DNA of 64,000 bases from Cladopsammia gracilis (Eukaryota; Cnidaria; Anthozoa; Scleractinia; Dendrophylliidae). The notes beneath the pieces were generated by a model. That model had not been told where the DNA came from. It saw nothing but the letters and a program-made list of their open reading frames with translations, and made no database searches. Shown here piece by piece: positions 43,392 through 54,926 of the stretch. Every line of letters begins with the position of its first letter. Within the stretch, counting starts at the first letter, position 1. A program made the translations under genes and the position numbers. The DNA is taken from NCBI GenBank assembly GCA_022457155.1, contig JAJGOT010000562.1, positions 469,453-533,452 on the forward strand, written 5' to 3'.

Positions 43392-45043
43392 GGTGGCTCG
43401 ACTGGGTTTTTGAATTGCGATACCTTTTAACTTTGAGAAACTTGTGTACCTCCATAAACAATCCAACGGAAAATCGATCGCCACAGCCGTACTAGTGAAT
43501 GATTAAAGTTTCAGATGGGGTATTTTTTAAGGAAATCGGTGTTGCCATAGCATCGCTATGACGTTATCTCCCCTTTTACGTAAGACCGAATTTCTTGTCA
43601 CCAAGAGATAATTTTGGAAAACGCTCTCTGCATGTTCGACCTGACATACTTGCCTTAAAGTCTGCAAAATTTTACAAATTTCTATGGAAGCGTTTTCGAG
43701 AAAATTTCGGGTGAAGTTTTAAGATGTTAAAATACAACAAAAACAAAACAATTTTGAAATGTTATTAAAAAGTACGTCTACAAGGCTTGATGAAATAATA
43801 TTTTGGTCTGAAATGAATTTTATACCATTCAAATACCTTGAGTGAAAATCTCTGCGAAATCGTCCATTTGAATTTTATAAACATTGGCTTGAACATGAAC
43901 TAATCTGGAGTGTTATTTCGCGTTTTTATCAAAAATTGACCCTACACTTATTAAAATGGTCACGAATTTAAAAGTGAATGATGAATTTTGTTTAAACTTA
44001 GTCCTCGTGAAGATTAATTAATATTCGATACAACTACCAAGTTTCTAATTCATTGAAACTTTCTAAGGCTGTCAATTTTCAGCCTCAACATAGGAAAATA
44101 TTGCGCTGATTTTCATGCTAGTGGTTTGTTTCCCTTATTATGCGTCTCCATTGTCTCGAATCGCCATGCAATTGTAAATTTCAATAAATAATGAATTCAT
44201 AAACACTTCATTGCTTTGTTTTAGGTGTTACATGAATTCATGATGTACCGAAAGTTACAATTCCACGGCGATTTGATACAATGGAGATGCATAATGAAGC
44301 AACAAGCCACAAGCGCGAAAATCAGCTCAATATTTTCCTGAGTTGGCGCTAAAAATTGACAGCCTTAGAATGTTTTAATGAATTTGAAACTTGGAGATTG
44401 CATTAAACATTAATTAATCTTCATGAGGACTAAGTTAAAAAAAAAAAATATATCGATCGCTTTTTAATTTGTGACGATTTTAATAAGTGTGGGGTCAATT
44501 TTTGATATAAAAGCGAAATAACAGACCAGGCCAGTTCATATTCAAGCCAATATTTCTGAAATTCAAAGGGAGCGATTTCTTAGAGATTTTTACTCAAGGT
44601 ATTTGGATGGTATAAAATTCATTTAAGACCAAAATATTATTTCATCAAGCCTTGCTAACATAATTTCAAATGATATTTCAAAACTGTTTTGTTTTTGGTT
44701 ATATTTAAGCACCTAAATCTTCACTCAAAATTTTCTCGAAAACGCTTCCATAGAAATTCTTAAAATTTTGCAGACCTTAGGACAAGTAAGTCAGGTCGAA
44801 GATCCAGAGAGCGTTTTCCAAAATTACCTCTTCAAGACAAGTAATTCGGTATTACGTAAAACAGAGAATGACGTCATAACGTTCCTATGGCAACTCCGAT
44901 TTCGATAAAATTCACCTCATTTGAAACTTTAATCTTTCTCTAGTACAGCTTTGGCAAAAGATTTTCCATTGGATCGTTTATGGTGGTACACAAGTTTCTC
45001 AAAGTTAATAGGTATCGTCACTCAAAAACCCAGTCGAGCCACC
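43392..45043. mobile_element. 1.65-kb near-complete palindrome flanked by TTAA
   Basis: Left end TTAA|ggtggctcgactgggttttt (43,388-) and right end aaaaacccagtcgagccacc|TTAA (45,044-45,047). The two halves pair almost throughout and meet near 44,215. Divergence between arms is roughly 10-15% by eye. No ORF. A TTAA target suggests piggyBac-type mobilisation. Confidence 0.85.
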
Positions 45044-45321
45044 TTAACGAAATAGTCTTTCTTCGTAAGAAAACGTCTCTATGAAAAACATAAAGCTGCA
45101 AAACAACTTAATTTGAAACGACTTCCATCGGCAAACTGTATCATATAAGCTTAAATTAACTTAGTTTGGTCAACTTTTTGTCTGGTAATAAACTTAAGTT
45201 CAAAGTCATCGTTTGTGGCAGTGGCTCTAATAACAACAGACTTGAAGCTACAAAATTACGTTAAAAGTGTACCTTGATTCCTCAGCGAAATTTTTGTCCT
45301 TGTAGTGGAGTCCATGAAAAC

Positions 45322-47955
45322 GGGTAGGACTAATCTGCGGAACTGCAGACCGCGGAACCTGCGGAACCTGCGGAACCTGCGGAACCTAGATTTTTTTTAA
45401 TAAAATGATAGTACAAATCATAAAATGGTCTACAAGTGGTTGATTTCTCAATAAACAGTCAGAAGAAAAAGAGATAAAGAAACGAAATGGGAAAAAAGGG
45501 TCGGGAACCGGACAAAATAAATTAAGTCACGCGTCACGCAATTGTACGCGTAGTTTTGTTGTGAATATCGAATCAGGATTTCAGTTTTCGATTGACAGTT
45601 CTCCTAGCAAACTGTTACAGTACAAAACACCGTGAGTTTATGTGATGAATATATGGAATATTTGTACTGCAGATATACATTTTAAGCATATGAAATATAC
45701 ATTTTAAGTTTGCTTTTCTCAACTGCTTAAGTTGAGTACATTACTGCGAGGATCTTTCATTTGCTTAAAACGGCGTGAGTTTATTGTACTGAAATACCGT
45801 TTATTGTTTAATTTCATGTCAAGGGTTCATTAAAGTAAAAGAAAGTGAAATGATTAAGATAATATTGAAGGTAAAAAGATAAAATTGAACCACTTCTCGG
45901 TACTTTGTATTCAGCAGTGCGGTAAGTTGCTCATGTATGTACATTTAAAATCGGTTTTGATTTCACCTTTGATGTCACATCACCCCAGTATAATGCTCGT
46001 ACAAAGATCTTCGGGTTCAATGTCGTAAATAGGGTGGGAAAATTGAGGATTACCAAAGGTAGTGTTGATTTATTCACCTCCGATCGAGTTTTGACTATGA
46101 TATCATGACAATTCCCAACTATAATAAGCTGTTAAAAAATTCAGGGAAATGATATATTAACGACTTTTCTTCTTGATGGAGTGAAGGGGCAAGGAAACGC
46201 CAACTCATTTTTTTAGCCTTTATGTCACGACGCGGTCATCGCTGACAACACCTTGAGAGTGGTAGGTACGATTTTTCGCTTCTCGATCCGATCTCATTTT
46301 GATCTAAGTCTTGTCGCTAAAATAGATCGTGACGACTACCTCAAAACACGTAAAACGTTTTGTTGGCAATTATGGCTGTTTAGGACGGAAATAATTTGTT
46401 TTCCGTCTATTTTTCCCTAAGGTTATGGCCGCTGGTTGCGTTTCCATTGAGTTATAACTTCTGTTGTTTGCATTTGTTTAAATTAAGAGTGCGTTCTTTT
46501 GGGATGATCCAGATCAGGATCAGTGACCTGAGATCAATTGGATCATGGCACCGTGATCTAAGGATTCGGCAAATCAACTCTGAGCAAGGACTCACAGGTG
46601 CACAGTGATCCAAGTGATCTTGGATCGCTGATTCTGATCCGGATCAACCCAAAGGAACTCACCCTAATGATTTCAAACTGAGTTGGGTTTTTAATTGATT
46701 TCTAACTGTTCTGGGTACAAATTTAAATTGTAAGTGATTTGAAACTGTTTGGGGTATTTAAAGTTACTTTATTGTCAAAAATAGGTATTTTAAAGAGATT
46801 CGTACGTAAGAGATTAACACGTTAATAAATGAAAGTTGTGTTTACGGTTACCGTACAAGCCCATGAAATTAATAAAGCACTTATTATCACAGCAAGCACA
46901 GTTTAACAACAACGGGCCACAAAATGAAACAGAACATTCATTTGGATAGCATGTTTAACCTTCGCAGATTTTTCACAGATAGCATGACGAGCGTTAGGAA
47001 AGGTAGGAGATACAAGTATGATATAAAATATAATTTATGCTTTTATAAAGGCTAAAAAAATGAGTTGGCGTTTCCTTGCCCCTTCACTCCATCAAGAAGA
47101 AAAGTCGTTAATATATCATTTCCCTGAATTTTTTAACAGCTTATTATAGTTGGGAATTGTCATGATATCATAGTCAAAACTCGATCGGAGGTGAATAAAT
47201 CAACACTACCTTTGGTAATCCTCAAGTTTCCCACCCTATTTACGACATTGAACCCGAAGATCTTTGTACGAGCATTATACTGGGGTGATATGACATCAAA
47301 GGTGAAATCAAAACCGATTTTAAATGTACATACATGAGCAACTTACCGCACTGCTGAATACAAAGTACCGAGAAGTGGTTCAATTTTATCTTTTTACCTT
47401 CAATATTATCTTAATCATTTCACTTTCTTTTACTTTAATGAACCCTTAACATGAAATTAAACAATAAACGGAATTTCAGTACAATAAACTCACGCCGTTT
47501 TAAGCAAATGAAAGATCCTCGCAGTAATGTACTCAACTTAAGCAGTTGAGAAAAGCAAACTTAAAATGTATATTTCATATGCTTAAAATGTATATCTGCA
47601 GTACAAATATTCCATATATTCATCACATAAACTCACGGTGTTTTGTACTGTAACAGTTTGCTAGGAGAACTGTCAATCGAAAACTGAAATCCTGATTCGA
47701 TATTCACAACAAAACTACGCGTACAATTGCGTGACGCGTGACTTAATTTATTTTGTCCGGTTCCCGACCCTTTTTTCCCACTTCGTTTCTTTATCTCTTT
47801 TTCTTCTGACTGTTTATTGAGAAATCAACCACTTGTAGACCATTTTATGATTTGTACTATCATTTTATTAAAAAAAATCTAGGTTCCGCAGGTTCCGCAG
47901 GTTCCGCGGGTTCCGCAGGTTCCGCGGTCTGCAGTTCCACAGATTAGTCCTACCC
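45322..47955. mobile_element. 2.6-kb Mutator-like element with 0.9-kb inverted arms
   Basis: Arms 45322-46222 and 47045-47955 are almost identical inverted copies starting gggtaggactaatctg, with gcggaacct repeats just inside. The flanks carry a perfect 9-bp direct duplication catgaaaac (45313-45321, 47956-47964). A 9-bp target duplication and long TIRs fit the MULE group. The 822-bp centre has no credible transposase but several gatcc/ggatcat dyads (46,505-46,650). Confidence 0.9.
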
Positions 47956-48546
47956 CATGAAAACAATAATACGCTCTTGCTGCAGCTCACGCTGAAAATT
48001 TGTCAGGTGCGATTGAAATTCAAACTCATCCATGCACAAAGTTCGGCATGAAGCCACTAAAGCACACAAAAAGCCAAAAACAACTTGCAGTATTTGATGA
48101 CGGGATATTTTCAGTGACCTTTTAGAAGTTTGAGAGTTTCTTCATTCACCGCTGTAGACCGAAGTGCTGCCACATTTTCCCGTTTGGCAATGATGTTTAT
48201 TTTGGCGATTTTATCGCGGCGTTTTCATTATTCTTTTCCTCACTTGTCTTCGCCAGTAACTAAGAATCCTTTTCAAAGAAAACTACTTTATGCCAGGTTT
48301 CCGTCGTCCAACCGAACACATGAAATATTAAATTAATTCGTTCATAGAGTTTTCATTCAAGAGCCACGCAAGTTTACGCCGAATCGAGGACCGATCACAC
48401 TATTTTTGAAAGCCAATAAAATTTGCTCTTTGCTTTCTTGTGACGTACGTCAGTCAAATGAAGCCGTCCATCTTTTGACTTGAAAGGTTTTCCTTTATCT
48501 CCGATTTAGAGATATAATAAATATCTTACTAACCTCGTTTTCTCGG

Positions 48547-48650
48547 TCCGTACTGTAAATTACGGCCCTTGTTTCTCCCCTTCGATTTATGGCCCAAGCG
48601 CGATATAAATCGAAGGGGGAAAACAAGGGCCGTAATTTACAGTACGGCCC
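48547..48650. repeat. Strong hairpin
   Basis: ccgtactgtaaattacggcc ...cttcgatttat pairs with ataaatcgaag... ggccgtaatttacagtacgg over about 45 bp per arm. Confidence 0.9.
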
Positions 48651-48833
48651 TCGAACTCGGTTAGTAAGAGGTATGTATAAACTTTAACATAGAAGCTATT
48701 GAGCATGCATCTTGTGCTAACACGTTTCGAAAACTTACATGGTTCAAAGGTTCATCAAGTAACACGTTCTCTGACACTTTACTTTGTTTATATTTCCATA
48801 ATTACCATAATTAATTGCGGTAATGTTTTTTAG

Positions 48834-48905
48834 GTACTTGCAGCGTAATAAATTGAAAACCCTGCCACGAAATATCTTCAGAAACAACACCAAGTTAAAG
48901 CGGCT
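48834..48905 (+). CDS. LRR exon, 72 nt
   Basis: YLQRNKLKTLPRNIFRNNTKLKRL, acceptor ttttag, donor GTAAGA. Confidence 0.85.
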
Positions 48906-48938
48906 GTAAGAAGTGTCTTCAATTCTTATAAATCAACC

Positions 48939-48940
<2 letters not shown>

Positions 48941-49002
<62 letters not shown>
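48941..49002. repeat. (AAT)n microsatellite
   Basis: About 20 units, 36 bp after an LRR exon donor. Confidence 0.95.
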
Positions 49003-49005
<3 letters not shown>

Positions 49006-49476
49006 GCTTTATTTATCCTGAAAAACCGATTAGCGAATTTAAAATAAAAACGCTGGTATAAACCGGTGATCAGTGTATATACAAGTCGAAAATAAAAATG
49101 GAATAAAAAAACTAACAAAAATATTTACAGTGATAAAAAACCTATAATCTACATAAAAATCGATGTAAGTAGGTATAAAAATAGAATTAACAAAACTACC
49201 TATACTGAACATTTATGTTGTGCCTTATCTAGCTCTATTAAAAATTTAAAAATTCTAATTTTAAAAATTCTTAGTGTCTCACAAGCACGCAGTTCTTTGG
49301 GGAGATCGTTTCATTCCTTTCCAGCAGCGAACTCGAAAGTTGACTACAGATCAACCTTAAAATGCCTATACTAGGCTCGAGTAATAAAAAGAGTAATACG
49401 GGAGTAGTAGTCAGTTTGTCCCTACAAACTCCGGCAGGACTAACGTTGATCACGTTTTAGTCAAAAAATGGTTTAA

Positions 49477-50409
49477 CCCTATTCAGACTGGGCTTTCTTA
49501 GGCAATCTGTGACTGGGGGGGTGGCTCCTCGGACCCCCCCCCTTCATATCTCTGGTACCAGTAAGGCTAGGACCATGAAATTTTCACACAATGTTCATCT
49601 CCATACAAGGAAACCTCACACCCAGTTTTGACCTGCCACACCCAATTATGACGTCACAGTGACGTAATTTTTGTTTTTCCGACGTTTCTTTGATATTTTT
49701 CCATCCAGATACTTAAAATATCAAATATAACTGTAAAATTATCTCTTTAATATTAAAACATAATAAATACAAACAAGGACACACTTGTAAAGCGAGAAAA
49801 GGCAAAAAAAGGCGATGAAACTATAATTTTGAAATTATTGTCCGCCATCTTGGATCCGCCATCTTGGATCCGCCATCTTGGATTTCCCTTTTTTTCGTTT
49901 AAATTAAAATTTAAAAAATATCTAAAAGAGAAAAGGATCAGAATGTATAAAACACGTATCAAACTAATGTCTATTATCCAAACCATGAACTTAGAAGCGT
50001 TATTTAATAAATAGTACAAAATTTTTCTCTATAAGTAAAAGTGAGCAAAAATTTACCTACCCCTCCCCCCCAAATATTTGATGTTAAAAATTTTTTATGT
50101 CTTTCAAGAACTAGTCCCAAGAAAAAACTATTCTAATAAGAAAATGCACTATAAGTCAAAAAACAAGATCTTAAAATAAAAAATTCACCATATTTTAATA
50201 TTTTGAAAACCTATGTGTCAAAAACCGGTTGCCATGGCAATATGGTTAATCACACTGACATGTTATGGATACCAAAATGTCCCTGGATAAATTCTAGGAA
50301 AAGTCAGAAAATTTCAGCCTCATAGCTATTTCGGTGTAAGAGTTATTACAATTTTACTGGAGGGGGGGTTCGAAAAGCCCCCCCCCCCCCCCCCCCAGTC
50401 TGAATAGGG
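49477..50409. mobile_element. piggyBac-like MITE, copy 2, intact ends
   Basis: Inverted ends ccctattcagactggg / cccagtctgaataggg (the right end preceded by a poly-C run) lie between TTAA copies at 49473-49476 and 50410-50413. This is the TTAA|CCC...GGG|TTAA signature of piggyBac. 933 bp, no transposase. Contains a triple cgccatcttggatc repeat at about 49,853-49,885. Confidence 0.88.
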
Positions 50410-50559
50410 TTAAGCTTCATTACCTTGATAATCAAACCAGCTGGTAGCTTGGTAGCTGTGCGTGAATCTTAATATTCAGTGAAGCACCAGATAAAGGTAC
50501 CAGGGAGGTATGCAGAGGCAGATATAAGAGAGGGCCATCTTAGTTTACCAATTATCCCA

Positions 50560-50790
50560 TTCGCCACTCCAGAAACTGCCGGGAGACTGAGCACCAGCTT
50601 TTCATGGACACTAGGCTTTCTGGGATCGTTTGGGTAACCAGTGTTAGTTACGATAGGTTGATTTTTTCCAAAGGCAACCATTAACCAATCATAACTCATA
50701 TTGGTTACCCAAACGATCCCAGAAATCTTAGTGCCAAAAGGTGGTGCTCATGCAGTTTCCTCACATGTACAGTTTCTGGAGTGGGGAATT
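50560..50790. repeat. Hairpin MITE
   Basis: cgccactccagaaactg / cagtttctggagtggg outer arms and tctgggatcgtttgggtaac / gttacccaaacgatcccaga inner arms. Confidence 0.85.
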
Positions 50791-50939
50791 CTGAATAATA
50801 ATCACCGCCCGTCTCCCCCCTTCTTTCTCCTCTCCTTTATCTGCAAGTCTGCATTGATCCACCACTAGTATTTACGATAACATGGCGAAACGGTTACGTG
50901 CCATTTTGTTTTTTACCTGATGTTATGTTACTGTTGCAG

Positions 50940-51011
50940 GCGCATGAACCACAACGAGTTCACACGGTTAAATGGAAATCTGTTTCGTGGCTTGAAGGAT
51001 TTAGAGCAACT
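50940..51011 (+). CDS. LRR exon, 72 nt
   Basis: RMNHNEFTRLNGNLFRGLKDLEQL, acceptor ttgcag, donor GTGAGT. Confidence 0.85.
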
Positions 51012-51989
51012 GTGAGTGGAGAATTTCAACTTCTTGCTAAAATAATTCATGCCCAATTTCAAAGCAATTCTCAGTAAAAACAAATGGCAGACAAGATGGT
51101 CACCATATTGTATTTTACCAAAAATTTAAATTTATCGGAATAATAAGGAAACTGAATTGGTTTTGCTAGAGTTGTGAAATATTTACCACTTTTTTTCAAA
51201 AATGGCTTGACCTCATGCAACTTATGACGTCATATCTCGTTACTATAGCAACCTATTGTCTCCAGACTTTAATAAAATATGTCTCAAGGATACACAAACA
51301 GTTATTGAAGACGGAATTTGCTAAGAATAAATGCTCTTGAAAAAATGGGAGAAAAATATTAAGGGGTGGGGAGGGGAGTGTTGATATCACCAGTTCAGGT
51401 CAAGGTAATTATAATAAGAGAAAGGGAGGCGAGAAAAGAAGCCTACGTGACTTCCGTTTGGTTATCAGATGTGCCGTGTGCCCAGAATTGAGTGAAGGCT
51501 ATTTATTGTGGAAGTATGAAAACCACAGCATCAGGCAGAAGCAAGAAGTTTTCTCGCGTCTGTACTGCTCTCTGCAAAGTTCCGATCATTCCTAACTTTG
51601 CAACGATATGAAACCCATTGTGGGACATCACTAGCAAAGACTTAGTGTTGGAGTTAGGCCCAAAACAAGCGTATATGTATACTTCACGGGTTTATCCAGT
51701 TCTCAACTTGTGAAGATGGTTCTTTCTACACAGCATACTCAAATTGGAATGCTTAAACATGCAGACTCTTGTGGCTAATCGTGCGGTGTGTCTGCAGTGA
51801 CGACCCGTTGACTCATTCCAGAGCAATGACAACTAGTTTTCTGATACAAAACAATATGAAGCGATTGTCGAAAGCTATTGAATGTTCAAGTAGTTTTTGT
51901 CTTCTTTTAACAATGCTACCATCCTTGCTTACAGTTCATCAGATATAAAAGCAGAGAAAAAAGGCTTAGTGATATTTTGTCTTTAATAG

Positions 51990-52061
51990 GTGGCTATTCG
52001 ACAACAACATCAAAACATTAGAGCCTAAATTGTTTGCAGATCTCAGGAATTTAAAGGATCT
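51990..52061 (+). CDS. LRR exon, 72 nt
   Basis: WLFDNNIKTLEPKLFADLRNLKDL, acceptor aatag, donor GTAAGT. Confidence 0.85.
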
Positions 52062-52984
52062 GTAAGTATCACTAATGAAACTCTTGTTCATACAAATTCT
52101 TGTTAGGAAAGTCATATTACAAAAATGTGTTGACCACAGATCTTTAATAGTTCGAGATATCAGGTCTCTATTGAACTCTTGACACGTTTCTGTGATAAAT
52201 AGTGAATAGTACTATTTGATTTTTTTCTGTTTGGTTATTTGTTTGTTTGTTATTTTTTGGTTTTGGCGTGGTTAACTACTCAAACCCTATTTGCCTGGGC
52301 ATTTTTTGAGTTTCTGAGCCCGTAGTACATGGTTCGTCTACAACTGTTTTCTTTGCGGTTCGCGCAATGGAACGATGACGTCATATAACGTGAAGATCGC
52401 GTAATTACTTCTGCACAGCCGCCATTTTGGATCCTCCAACTTGGATTTCTGGACTTATTCAAATCGTTTTTAAAAACGTCCAAATTGACCCAAAATAATC
52501 AAAACCAATAAGAATATGGCATAAAGTTATAACGATAAACGTGGTTTTTGTTTCATTTATAGGCAAAAAATGCAAATTTCAAAAAACATGACTGTCAAAA
52601 TCTTCTTGCCATGGAGACATCAAGTCACATGACCAATAAAATGTCATACTAAATTTTTGCCAGATAAATTTTAGAAAAAACGCGACGTTTGATGGCGTTT
52701 GATTTCATGTTATTATAAATATTGAAACTTAGCTAAACTATCATCGCGGCACTAAACAAAGTGATCTCATTTTTTTGTTTCATGTTGAATGTGATAGTAT
52801 TACTATTGATAATTTGTTTCACCAGAAAGACTTGCCTTACGAACAATATTACAAACATGCAATTACTTCAATTCCTATTTAACACATTTTGTTTCTGTTG
52901 CTGTTAACAATAAAATATAAATCGTGTGATCAATTATGCATTATAGTTCAATTTTTGCCATATCACACACTAAATTTTAGAACA

Positions 52985-53066
52985 CTTCCATTAAGCGGTC
53001 AACCTCTATTAAGCAGTCAGTTGGCTATTTTTCGAGAATGACCGCTTAATAAAGATTTGACTGTAT
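52985..53066. repeat. Remnant with pogo/Tc1-type ends
   Basis: ccattaagcggtcaacctct, ...attaagcagtca... and gaccgcttaataaagatttgactgt are inverted, as in small pogo/Tigger-like MITEs. Confidence 0.5.
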
Positions 53067-53208
53067 CTTCACATCATGGGGCTGAGATTTTGAGGATCGT
53101 GAAATGTCTCTTTCGTTCTCAGAAAAAGTACTTGACCTTTAACTGGGTACAATATATAATTACCGATACAGATTACAGATATAGATACCTATGTTTCTGG
53201 TTCGATAG

Positions 53209-53280
53209 GGATTTGTCATCCAACGACGTGGAGCGTTTACCATCAAAGATTTTTGGAAGTCTTACCAAACTGACACAACT
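53209..53280 (+). CDS. LRR exon, 72 nt, last one recognised
   Basis: DLSSNDVERLPSKIFGSLTKLTQL, acceptor gatag, donor GTAAGT. The donor implies at least one more exon downstream, not found in the remaining window. Confidence 0.85.
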
Positions 53281-53335
53281 GTAAGTGAGACTCAACAGCT
53301 TGAACTGATAAAACGCATTCTCACATAGCTTCTTG

Positions 53336-53532
53336 ATGGATTCATGCATTTTGTATGAGTAATAGCTTGAGAATAGAGTCGTGCATTTTGTATGAGTTAG
53401 TTTGAGAATAGATTCATGTATTATGTGTGAGTTAGCTTGAGGATGGCTTCATGTATTTTGCATGATTTAGCTTATAGATGGATTCATGTATTTTGTATGA
53501 GTTAGTTTCTCCATGGATTCATGTATTTTGTA
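53336..53532. repeat. Minisatellite, unit about 35 bp
   Basis: Five to six diverged units of ggattcatgtattttgtatg followed by agttagcttgaga, 55 bp after the last LRR exon. Confidence 0.85.
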
Positions 53533-53903
53533 TGTTTCATGGAAACACTTAGTAATCTTGAACAAAAACAAAATTTGTGTTGATTGTTAGGCTTCATTAT
53601 AAACTATGTGGGAATTAATCACAACAGACACTAGAATAAAATTATTGAGAACATTACTGATGAGTTTTCGTAAATACACAACAACGTGTTCTTACTGTTG
53701 CGTGACATAATAGACTAGGTTATTGTGAAAATGAGTTATACTGCCGCGAAAGCCTTTTTTGTATTGGAGTTACTTTTTTTAGTTAAACACTTTTTTTTCC
53801 GTTTGTCTCACGATGGAGTCACTTTAAGATGTTGATCGCGACGTTTCGACTGCTATTACTGCTAGTCTTCATCAGGCGATGAGGTCGATTGGTTACGTGT
53901 CGC

Positions 53904-54537
53904 TTATGTAGCACGTTGGCTTGTTGCTATTGGTGCATTTCGATCCTGATTATTATTCCGAAAAGATGTTGTTCCCTCTGCGATCCGATTTGATATCGGT
54001 CGGCTGTTATGCTTCTTGATTGTAGGCATCCACGCTTCGGGAATTTCAATTCCACTATCTCTGTTGATGTTATTAGGATGAAGTCTTATGTGGATGGCCT
54101 CTTTAACTCTACGGGTGTACCAGTGTGGGTCACGGTCAATAAACTTAACCTCGTCCCAAATAGGAAAATGCCCGGTTTTGTTAGCGTGTTCTGAAACCGC
54201 GGAGGTTTGAGTACGAGCAAGCCGTATGTCTCTATCGTGTTCTTTTATCCTTTCATGTATAGACCTCCCTGTTTCTCCGATATACACTTTGCCGCATTCG
54301 CAAGGAATCTTGTAGACAACACCGTCCTGTTTATTAGAGTCGAGGACGTCCTTAGGTCGTACTAAGTGTGACCTGAGAGTTGTGTCAGATTTGAAAACAG
54401 TGCGTACGCCTTGTTGTTGTAGGCAGCGGCGAAGAACCTCTGATACACCTTTGATATAGGGCAATACTGCAGTAGATTTAAAATCCTGCGTGGATTTCTT
54501 CTTTGTTGTTGAACGCCTTATTGTTGAACTGTTTTAT
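53904..54537 (-). pseudogene. Penelope-like retroelement fragment with GIY-YIG endonuclease
   Basis: The open frame from about 54,537 to 53,904 contains GVVYKIPCECGKVYIGETGR, SIHERIKEHDRDIRLA, HANKTGHFPIWDEVKFI and RVKEAIHIRL. This is the GIY-YIG endonuclease (KVYIGET = the GIY/YIG part; Arg and Glu follow) with the Cys pair typical of Penelope-like elements. The reverse transcriptase that should precede it is absent because the copy is 5'-truncated near 54,540. Downstream, gatgaagactagcagtaatagc is the usual 3' tail type. The element lies opposite to the LRR gene strand. Confidence 0.85.
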
Positions 54538-54719
54538 GTAAAGTTGTAGTTGATATATTTGGACCTTCCTATATGAGAGCTAGTGGCATACTTATCATTT
54601 TCATTCTGTTAGCAAAGACATCATCACCCGCTGACGATTACGACAGAGTTATCGACATGGGTGGGTTCTCTATGCTGCGCCTTGTTGTGGGGAAACCAAA
54701 TTTGAGCTTCGAATGATTG

Positions 54720-54721
<2 letters not shown>

Positions 54722-54763
<42 letters not shown>
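54722..54763. repeat. (ATT)n microsatellite
   Basis: About 14 units; a second tract lies at 54,885-54,925. Confidence 0.95.
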
Positions 54764-54767
<4 letters not shown>

Positions 54768-54884
54768 AATGTTGAGGAGTCTTTTATGATACCATTTCAA
54801 ATGCACATATTTTATCGTAATTAGAATTTTAATGTATTGTAAATAGTTATTTTAATTGTTAATAAACATCTTGTCCTATTAAAA

Positions 54885-54926
<42 letters not shown>

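Larger units (their letters stand above)
42579..48833. other. Large intron of the LRR gene, dominated by two fold-back elements
   Basis: Apart from the mobile elements at 43,392 and 45,322 and a hairpin at 48,547, the DNA is AT-rich and without a recognisable exon. Confidence 0.5.
25557..53280 (+). other. Leucine-rich-repeat gene with tandem 72-nt exons (gene span, partial)
   Basis: Thirteen exons of exactly 72 nt plus one of 90 nt each have an AG acceptor and GT donor, almost all GTAAG. Each begins with the last base of a codon and ends with the first two bases of a Leu codon (phase 2), so each encodes one 24-residue repeat of the form LxxNxLxxLPxGxFxxNxxLxxL. All are symmetric, so skipping or duplication keeps frame. 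One-repeat exons of this size and phase are classic for LRR-containing GPCRs (LGR family) and other extracellular LRR proteins. No signal peptide, cap or membrane exons are seen, so the 5' and 3' ends are missing or unrecognised and receptor identity is inference. Introns are 0.2-6 kb and transposon-rich. Confidence 0.8.

Noticed and set aside
46396..46608. 70-residue ORF in the centre of the 2.6-kb element as a transposase remnant
   Set aside because: No motif and no length; the centre is best described as filler with gatcc dyads.
48933..49118. ORF with a poly-isoleucine run
   Set aside because: Translation of the (AAT)n microsatellite on the minus strand.
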